From Phocaeicola dorei (lineage in GTDB: Bacteria > Bacteroidota > Bacteroidia > Bacteroidales > Bacteroidaceae), in contig NZ_CP046176.1 of assembly GCF_013009555.1 (NCBI RefSeq), positions 4,867,501-4,931,500 of the forward strand: a stretch of 64,000 bases of DNA. The letters run 5' to 3'. The position numbers and the translations under genes were made by a program. The notes beneath the pieces were generated by a model. The model was given only the letters and a program-made list of their open reading frames with translations. It had not been told where the DNA came from and did no database searches. Shown in pieces: positions 58,901 through 64,000 of this stretch. Within the stretch, counting starts at the first letter, position 1. Every line of letters starts with the position of its first letter.

Positions 58901-59794
58901 TTCCTTGTGAACAAGGATATTCTGAACGCCTGAATCAATAATTTCATCGATATGCTCCTCTTCAATTACAGTTTCACGGTCGATGATAACCTCATTACGT
59001 TCAATAGAAACTACTTCACCAGTGTCTTCATCTACGAAATCTTCTGTCCATGTTTTCAAAACACGAGCAGCGAGTTTTCTTCCTACGACTTTCTTCAAAT
59101 TAGTCTTGTTAACTTTAACGTCTTCAGCCAAGTTAAAGATTTCGAGGATATCTTTATCATTTTCAAAGCCTACAGCTCTCAGCAGAGTAGTAACAGGCAA
59201 TTTCTTTTTACGGTCGATATACGCATACATCACATTATTGATGTCTGTTGCGAATTCGATCCATGAACCTTTGAACGGGATAATACGGGCAGAATACAAT
59301 TTCGTACCGTTAGCATGTACGCTCTGACCAAAGAATACCCCCGGAGAACGATGCAACTGAGAAACGACTACACGTTCTGCACCATTAATTACAAAAGTTC
59401 CTTTCGGAGTCATATACGGAATAGGACCCAGATAAACATCCTGAATGACTGTGTCAAAATCTTCATGATCAGGATCAGTACAATACAGCTTCAATTTCGC
59501 CTTCAAGGGCACGCTGTATGTGAGGCCACGCTCCAGACACTCGTCTATTGAATAGTGAGGCGGGTCAATGTAATAGTCCAAGAATTCAAGGACAAAGTTA
59601 TTACGAGTGTCAGCGATAGGGAAGTTTTCAGCAAATACCTTGTACAGCCCGTCATTCTTACGTTTTTCGGGCGGGGTATCCAACTGTAAAAAGTCTTGGA
59701 ATGACTTCAATTGCACTTCCAAGAAATCCGGATACTTCATCGGATTCTTAATGGAAGCAAAATTAACTCTTTGATTTTCAGTATTTGAAGACAT
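55982..59794 (-). CDS. rpoB: RNA polymerase beta subunit
   Basis: A 1270-residue subunit. The rifampicin pocket reads [20 protein letters not shown] then LSALGPGGL, with D477, H487 and S492 (E. coli D516, H526, S531) all wild type. The C-terminal [19 protein letters not shown] is conserved. An attenuator-like hairpin precedes it. Confidence 0.99.
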   Translation of the reverse strand: MSSNTENQRVNFASIKNPMKYPDFLEVQLKSFQDFLQLDTPPEKRKNDGLYKVFAENFPIADTRNNFVLEFLDYYIDPPHYSIDECLERGLTYSVPLKAKLKLYCTDPDHEDFDTVIQDVYLGPIPYMTPKGTFVINGAERVVVSQLHRSPGVFFGQSVHANGTKLYSARIIPFKGSWIEFATDINNVMYAYIDRKKKLPVTTLLRAVGFENDKDILEIFNLAEDVKVNKTNLKKVVGRKLAARVLKTWTEDFVDEDTGEVVSIERNEVIIDRETVIEEEHIDEIIDSGVQNILVHKEEANSSDYSIIFNTLQKDPSNSEKEAVLYIYRQLRNADPADDASAREVINNLFFSEKRYDLGEVGRYRINKKLGLTTDMDVKVLTKQDIIEIIKYLIELINSKADVDDIDHLSNRRVRTVGEQLSNQFAIGLARMSRTIRERMNVRDNEVFTPIDLINAKTISSVINSFFGTNALSQFMDQTNPLAEITHKRRLSALGPGGLSRERAGFEVRDVHYTHYGRLCPIETPEGPNIGLISSLCVYAKINELGFISTPYRKVADGKVDISDEGIEYLTAEEEEDKIIAQGNAPLDDEGKFVREKVKARRDADYPVVTPDQVELMDVSPQQIASIAASLIPFLEHDDANRALMGSNMMRQAVPLLRTEAPIVGTGIEKQLVEDSRTQIAAEGDGVVEYVDATTIRILYDRNEDEEFVSFEPALKEYRIPKFRKTNQSMTIDLRPTCDKGQRVKKGDILTEGYSTQGGELALGKNLLVAYMPWKGYNYEDAIVLNERVVREDLLTSVHVDEYILEVRETKRGMEELTSDIPNVSEEATKDLDENGIVRVGARIEPGDILIGKITPKGESDPSPEEKLLRAIFGDKAGDVKDASLKASPSLRGVVIDKKLFSRVIKSRSEKNADKAILPKLNDEFEEKAAKLKDILIEKLLVLTNGKVSQGVKDYLGTEVIAKGAKFTKRDLESLDYTIIQLSKWTADAHKNDMIRDLVMNYLKKYKELDAELKRKKFAITIGDELPAGIIQMAKVYIAKKRKIGVGDKMAGRHGNKGIVSRVVRQEDMPFLADGTPVDIVLNPLGVPSRMNIGQIFEAVLGRAGKELGVKFATPIFDGASMDDLNEWTDKAGLPRYCKTYLCDGGTGERFDQPATVGVTYMLKLGHMVEDKMHARSIGPYSLITQQPLGGKAQFGGQRFGEMEVWALEAFGAAHILQEILTIKSDDVVGRSKAYEAIVKGEPMPTPGIPESLNVLLHELRGLGLSINLE

Positions 59795-59828
59795 TTGTTA
59801 ATATTTTGTAGAACTTAATAATAATATA

Positions 59829-59871
59829 GACACAAAAAGGTTAAGAATCCTCTACCAGAGGATTCCTAACC
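59829..59871 (-). terminator. Attenuator-like hairpin between rplL and rpoB
   Basis: A 15-bp stem with one wobble (arms 59839-59853 and 59857-59871, 3-base loop) is followed on the minus strand by TTTTTGTG. There is no fresh promoter box upstream of rpoB, so it probably terminates only a fraction of transcripts, lowering rpoBC relative to L7/L12. Confidence 0.8.
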
Positions 59872-59896
59872 GTATTACCTGATACTCAGGCTAATA

Positions 59897-60271
59897 TTAT
59901 TTAAGCTCAACTTCAGCTCCAGCTTCTTCCAAAGTTTTCTTCAGTGATTCAGCTTCGTCTTTAGCCAAGCCTTCTTTTACTGTGCTAGGAGCACCGTCTA
60001 CCATGTCTTTAGCTTCTTTCAAGCCAAGACCACATGCTTCTTTAACGGCTTTAACAACCTGCAATTTTGCAGCACCAGCGCTCTTCAAAACTACATCAAA
60101 AGATGTTTTTTCTTCAGCAGCAGCTGCACCAGCAGCAGGACCAGCAGCAACAGCTACAGCTGCAGCAGCAGGTTCAATACCGTATTCTTCTTTAAGGATA
60201 GTTGCAAGTTCATTAACTTCTTTTACTGTCAAGTTAACTAATTGTTCTGCAAAAGCTTTCAAATCTGCCAT
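59897..60271 (-). CDS. rplL: 50S ribosomal protein L7/L12
   Basis: A 124-residue stalk protein. The N-terminal dimer domain ([20 protein letters not shown]), an Ala-rich hinge and the C-terminal [20 protein letters not shown] and [20 protein letters not shown] bind translation GTPases. Confidence 0.98.
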   Translation of the reverse strand: MADLKAFAEQLVNLTVKEVNELATILKEEYGIEPAAAAVAVAAGPAAGAAAAEEKTSFDVVLKSAGAAKLQVVKAVKEACGLGLKEAKDMVDGAPSTVKEGLAKDEAESLKKTLEEAGAEVELK

Positions 60272-60317
60272 TTTTGTATGATTTTAATTGTTTGTTACTA
60301 ATTGATTATAAAATTGA

Positions 60318-60836
60318 TTATTCGGCGCGTTCGCCCAGAGTTTTAAGTACTCCATGAATGGTGTTACCACCTGATTGAAGAGCTGAAATAACATTCTTCG
60401 CCGGTGATTGCAACAATGCAATAATGTCAGCGATAACCTCATTCTTACTCTTGATATTGCAGAGAGCATCCAGTTGATCTGCACCTACATAGAAACCTTC
60501 TTCGGCATAAGCTGCCTTCAATGCAGGAATGTCCTCTTTGTATTCTTTCAACAACTTTGCAGGAGCGTTAGCTACTTCGCTAAACATTACAGAAGTTGTA
60601 CCTTTCAAAGAATTGAACAACGGAGAGAAATCAACATCTTCCATGCTCATCAGAGCTTTGTGAAGCAAAGAATTCTTCACAACAACCAGCTTAATACCGG
60701 CTTTGAAACATTTTCTTCTCAGTTCACTTGTCTTAGCTGCGTCCATAGCAGTTGTGTCAACCAAGTAAAAATGTCCGTATTGCTTAACGGTTTCAGCCAA
60801 CTGACCAATAATAACGCCTTTATCTTCCTTTCTCAT
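60318..60836 (-). CDS. rplJ: 50S ribosomal protein L10
   Basis: A 172-residue stalk base. MRKEDKGVIIGQLAETVKQY, KCFKAGIKLVVVKNSLLHKA and a C-terminal helix for L7/L12 dimers are visible. Only 15 bases separate it from rplA, so there is little room for a long L10 leader. Confidence 0.97.
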   Translation of the reverse strand: MRKEDKGVIIGQLAETVKQYGHFYLVDTTAMDAAKTSELRRKCFKAGIKLVVVKNSLLHKALMSMEDVDFSPLFNSLKGTTSVMFSEVANAPAKLLKEYKEDIPALKAAYAEEGFYVGADQLDALCNIKSKNEVIADIIALLQSPAKNVISALQSGGNTIHGVLKTLGERAE

Positions 60837-60851
60837 GATTCCTCCTTATTA

Positions 60852-61550
60852 TTAGTTTTCTTCTACAGTTTTGGGATCAATCTTGACACCCTTACTCATA
60901 GTACTTGAAAGATAAATACTCTTAATATAGGTACCCTTAGCTGAGCTTGGTTTCAATTTGATGATAGTAGCGATAAATTCTTTCGCATTATCACGAATCT
61001 GATCTGCAGTGAAAGACACCTTACCAATTGAAGTATGAACAATACCGCTCTTATCAACCTTAAAGTCAATCTTACCTTGCTTAACTTCCTTAACAGCCTT
61101 AGCTACATCCATAGTTACAGTACCACTCTTAGGATTCGGCATTAATCCACGAGGACCAAGAACACGACCTAAAGCACCGATCTTACCCATGATAGACGGC
61201 ATTGTAATGATTACATCAATATCAGTCCATCCACCTTTGATCTTTTCAATATATTCATCAAGACCAACATAGTCAGCGCCAGCTTCTCTTGCAGCAGCTT
61301 CAGCATCAGGTGTACACAGAACCAAAACACGTACTTGCTTACCTGTTCCGTGAGGCAGCGAAACTACACCACGAACCATCTGGTTAGCTTTACGAGGGTC
61401 TACACCTAAACGTACGTCAATATCTAATGAAGCATCAAATTTAGAAAAAGTAATATCTTTAACTAACTGTGCAGCTTCTTTCAGTGAGTATGCTTTCCCT
61501 GCTTCAATTTTTTCTGCAGCCAACTTTTGATTTTTTGTCAGTTTACCCAT
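60852..61550 (-). CDS. rplA: 50S ribosomal protein L1
   Basis: A 232-residue L1 stalk protein. [36 protein letters not shown] and [19 protein letters not shown] are diagnostic. Follows rplK by 15 bases. Confidence 0.98.
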   Translation of the reverse strand: MGKLTKNQKLAAEKIEAGKAYSLKEAAQLVKDITFSKFDASLDIDVRLGVDPRKANQMVRGVVSLPHGTGKQVRVLVLCTPDAEAAAREAGADYVGLDEYIEKIKGGWTDIDVIITMPSIMGKIGALGRVLGPRGLMPNPKSGTVTMDVAKAVKEVKQGKIDFKVDKSGIVHTSIGKVSFTADQIRDNAKEFIATIIKLKPSSAKGTYIKSIYLSSTMSKGVKIDPKTVEEN

Positions 61551-61565
61551 TATAATTGAAGTTTA

Positions 61566-62009
61566 TTAGTTATTACCCGGGAATTCCCCTTTTACAGCGA
61601 TACCCATACTTCTAGCTGTACCAGCTACCATAGTCATAGCAGACTCGATAGTGAAGCAGTTCAAGTCAACCATTTTGTCCTGAGCAATCGTACGAACTTG
61701 TTCCCATGTAATTTCGGCAACTTTCTTACGATTAGGCTCAGCAGAACCACTCTTAATCTTAGCCAATTCAAGCAATTGAATAGCTACGGGAGGAGTCTTG
61801 ATAACAAAATCAAAAGACTTATCTGCGTAGTAGGTAATGATTACAGGTAAAATTTTACCTGCTTTGTCCTGGGTTCTGGCATTGAATTGCTTGCAAAATT
61901 CCATGATATTAATACCCTTAGAACCCAAAGCAGGTCCAACGGGAGGTGATGGATTTGCAGCGCCTCCTTTAATCTGTAATTTGATTAGTCCAGCAACTTC
62001 TTTAGCCAT
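61566..62009 (-). CDS. rplK: 50S ribosomal protein L11
   Basis: A 147-residue protein of the GTPase-associated centre. [40 protein letters not shown] and the C-terminal [19 protein letters not shown] are typical, with the thiostrepton-linked prolines in place. Confidence 0.98.
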   Translation of the reverse strand: MAKEVAGLIKLQIKGGAANPSPPVGPALGSKGINIMEFCKQFNARTQDKAGKILPVIITYYADKSFDFVIKTPPVAIQLLELAKIKSGSAEPNRKKVAEITWEQVRTIAQDKMVDLNCFTIESAMTMVAGTARSMGIAVKGEFPGNN

Positions 62010-62069
62010 TTTGTTTCTAATTTTTATATATTAATTATAGCGAAAGTCCAATGCACGTAACAGAATGCA

Positions 62070-62612
62070 TTATTCTTTCTCGACATCCATAAAGCCAAGT
62101 TCCAGCGGAGTTTTACGTCCGAAGATCTTAACCATAACCTTCAACTTCCGTTTTTCGGTGTTCACTTCTTCAATGAGACCACTGAAGCCACTGAACGGTC
62201 CAACGGTAACTTTCACTGTTTCGCCTACGGTATAAGGTACATTAAGTTCCTCACCACTTTCCTGAAGTTCATCCACCGTACCAAGTATACGATTCACTTC
62301 CGATTGTCTCAAAGGAACCGGATTTTCGGAACCTCCCAAGAAGCCGATTACATTCGGAGTGTTTCTCAAATGATGAGCAACTTCACCGACCAAAGCGGCC
62401 TCGACTAAAACGTATCCGGGAAGATAACTTCTTTCTTTCACAATTTTCTTACCATTGCGAACCTGATACACTTTCTCGGTAGGAATCAACACCTGAGACA
62501 CATACTCGCTAAGGTCACTGTTCTTAATGTCAGCATCAAGATATTCTTTAACCTTGCTTTCTTTTCCACTAACAGCACGTAATACGTACCACTTTTTTTC
62601 AATCTCAGACAT
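62070..62612 (-). CDS. nusG: Transcription antitermination factor NusG
   Basis: A 180-residue factor. The NGN domain (KKWYVLRAVSGKESKVKEYL) is followed by a KOW domain (VGETVKVTVGPFSGFSGLIE). An in-frame ATG at 62621 would add three residues; MSEIEKKW at 62612 is the more usual start. Follows secE closely. Confidence 0.97.
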   Translation of the reverse strand: MSEIEKKWYVLRAVSGKESKVKEYLDADIKNSDLSEYVSQVLIPTEKVYQVRNGKKIVKERSYLPGYVLVEAALVGEVAHHLRNTPNVIGFLGGSENPVPLRQSEVNRILGTVDELQESGEELNVPYTVGETVKVTVGPFSGFSGLIEEVNTEKRKLKVMVKIFGRKTPLELGFMDVEKE

Positions 62613-62625
62613 TTTATTCAATTAA

Positions 62626-62820
62626 TTAGTGCGGATAGATAATATCCTCCATTACAAACTGGAAGACTGAATCCATAAGAAAAACGACTAACGCAATGAG
62701 TAGGGAAGCATATAAAACAACCACTGCGCTACTAGAAAGTTCTTTACGAGTCGGCCATGATACTTTATGGACTAATTCGTCGTAAGATTCTTTACAATAA
62801 TTTGCTACTTTCTGAAACAT
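62626..62820 (-). CDS. secE: Preprotein translocase subunit SecE
   Basis: A 64-residue, single-helix subunit. An amphipathic helix with KESYDELVHKVSWPTRKEL precedes the transmembrane segment VVVLYASLLIALVVFLMDSV. It stabilises SecY. Short form, as in most bacteria outside the enterics. Confidence 0.96.
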   Translation of the reverse strand: MFQKVANYCKESYDELVHKVSWPTRKELSSSAVVVLYASLLIALVVFLMDSVFQFVMEDIIYPH

Positions 62821-62836
62821 ATTCTTTCAAGTTTAG

Positions 62837-62909
62837 CACGGGAGGAGAGGTTCGAACTCCCGACACCCGGTTTTGGAGACCGGTGCTCTACCAACTGAGC
62901 TACTCCCGT
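62837..62909 (-). tRNA. trnW: tRNA-Trp (CCA)
   Basis: On the minus strand a 73-base cloverleaf: acceptor ACGGGAG/CTCCCGT with discriminator G, D arm GCTC-GAGC, anticodon stem CCGGT/ACCGG with loop CTCCAAA (anticodon CCA), and T arm GGGAG-TTCGAAC-CTCTC, where the T stem has one wobble. The 3' CCA is not encoded. Located between tuf and secE, a common position in Bacteroidetes. Confidence 0.97.
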
Positions 62910-62967
62910 AAAAATCAGTTCCCGAAGCCTTACGACCGAGAACTGATCATATATATTTATCCAAGTG

Positions 62968-64000
62968 TTAGTCAAGAAGTTCTGTTATCTGTCCAGCACC
63001 TACAGTACGTCCACCTTCGCGGATAGCGAAACGCAAACCTACATTCAATGCAACCGGGTAAATCAACTCAACTGTAATAGTTACGTTATCACCAGGCATT
63101 ACCATTTCAGTTCCTTCCGGCAAAGTGATTTCACCTGTACAGTCCATTGTACGCAAGTAGAACTGAGGACGGTATTTATTGTGGAACGGAGTATGACGGC
63201 CACCTTCTTCTTTCTTCAAGATATAAACCTCAGCTTTAAACTTAGAGTGAGCCTTAACCTGACCCGGCTTACACAAAATCATACCGCGTTTGATTTCGTT
63301 TTTGTCGATACCACGCAACAACAAACCAACATTATCACCAGCTTCACCTTGATCCAACAATTTACGGAACATTTCAACACCAGTAACAACAGATTTCTTA
63401 TCTTCACCCAAACCAAGGATTTCAACTTCGTCACCTACATGGATAACACCAGCTTCGATACGACCTGTAGCAACAGTACCACGACCAGTAATAGAGAACA
63501 CGTCTTCAACAGGCATCAAGAAAGGTTTATCAATATCACGCGGAGGCAATGGAATCCACGTATCAACTGCATCCATCAATTCCATTACTTTCTCTTCCCA
63601 TTGAGGAACACCATTCAAAGCACCTAATGCAGAACCGCGAATGATAGGAGTATTATCGCCATCGAAATCATAGAATGAAAGCAATTCACGCATTTCCATC
63701 TCCACCAATTCCAACATTTCCTCGTCATCAACCATATCACACTTATTCAAGAAAACGACCAAACGAGGTACATTTACCTGACGAGCCAACAGGATATGCT
63801 CACGAGTTTGAGGCATCGGGCCATCAGTTGCAGCACAAACAATAATTGCACCATCCATCTGAGCAGCACCCGTAACCATGTTTTTCACATAGTCGGCGTG
63901 ACCCGGACAGTCAACGTGAGCATAGTGACGATTTGCAGTTTGATATTCTACGTGAGAAGTATTGATAGTAATACCTCTTTCTTTTTCTTCAGGAGCGTTG
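62968..64000 (-). CDS. tuf: Elongation factor Tu, C-terminal 344 residues
   Basis: The frame continues past the right edge. Visible are [20 protein letters not shown], the G3 motif [13 protein letters not shown]4 [19 protein letters not shown] and the C-terminal [19 protein letters not shown]. About 50 N-terminal residues are outside. Together with tRNA-Trp, secE and nusG it forms the upstream part of the rpoBC cluster. Confidence 0.98.
   Translation of the reverse strand, partial: NAPEEKERGITINTSHVEYQTANRHYAHVDCPGHADYVKNMVTGAAQMDGAIIVCAATDGPMPQTREHILLARQVNVPRLVVFLNKCDMVDDEEMLELVEMEMRELLSFYDFDGDNTPIIRGSALGALNGVPQWEEKVMELMDAVDTWIPLPPRDIDKPFLMPVEDVFSITGRGTVATGRIEAGVIHVGDEVEILGLGEDKKSVVTGVEMFRKLLDQGEAGDNVGLLLRGIDKNEIKRGMILCKPGQVKAHSKFKAEVYILKKEEGGRHTPFHNKYRPQFYLRTMDCTGEITLPEGTEMVMPGDNVTITVELIYPVALNVGLRFAIREGGRTVGAGQITELLD

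Overview
The window comes from a gut Bacteroidales genome of the Bacteroides/Phocaeicola type; I do not claim a species. The evidence is direct: most genes without an operon partner are preceded by the Bacteroides sigma-ABfr -7 box (TAnnTTTG) rather than a Pribnow box, recognisable Shine-Dalgarno sites are largely absent, and the gene families are typical of the group (hybrid two-component regulator, GH92/GH95/GH97, DUF5107-TPR, DUF4221, DUF4252, DUF1573, DUF3467).

Region 1 (1-12.1 kb, all minus strand) is a carbohydrate-use island without SusC/SusD inside the window. It holds a GH92 alpha-mannosidase, a GH95 alpha-L-fucosidase-type lipoprotein, then a tight cassette sugar:H+ symporter > DUF5107-TPR protein > GH97 enzyme, and the 5' end of a hybrid two-component sensor. 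Together they suggest trimming of fucose, mannose and galactose/glucose from complex glycans, with uptake of a released sugar by a symporter.

Region 2 (12.3-32.4 kb) is mixed accessory and housekeeping DNA. It contains a solitary SF1 helicase fused to a PLD-type HKD nuclease (layout of the Mokosh type II anti-phage protein), a DUF418 plus acyltransferase-3 pair, a decayed AAA/DUF4143 ATPase, an Fe-alcohol dehydrogenase coupled to a creatininase-family hydrolase, and a three-gene operon for a small Cys-rich secreted peptide, a DUF4221 lipoprotein and a CxxC/DUF1573 lipoprotein. Then come a thioesterase, O-acetylhomoserine sulfhydrylase plus SDR, and an ECF sigma/anti-sigma operon bracketed by two DUF4252 paralogues with an ECF-type promoter and a 16-bp palindrome in front. 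A row of four 21-bp palindromic repeats, a glycine-zipper lipoprotein, a membrane-anchored MutS-like ATPase and two unrecognised small membrane/secreted proteins complete it.

Region 3 (32.8-64 kb, all minus strand) is the core gene-expression block. Read in the direction of transcription: tuf (partial), tRNA-Trp, secE, nusG, rplK, rplA, rplJ, rplL, an attenuator-like hairpin, rpoB, rpoC, a strong terminator; a separate DUF3467 gene; then rpsL, rpsG, fusA and the S10-spc-alpha clusters from rpsJ to rplQ, with secY, map, infA and rpmJ embedded, closed by a hairpin with a T-run. Gene order and lengths are ordinary.

The most promising material for novelty is the small-peptide/DUF4221/DUF1573 operon, the ECF-DUF4252 operon with its visible promoter and operator-like dyads, the helicase-PLD gene, and the 21-bp palindrome array.
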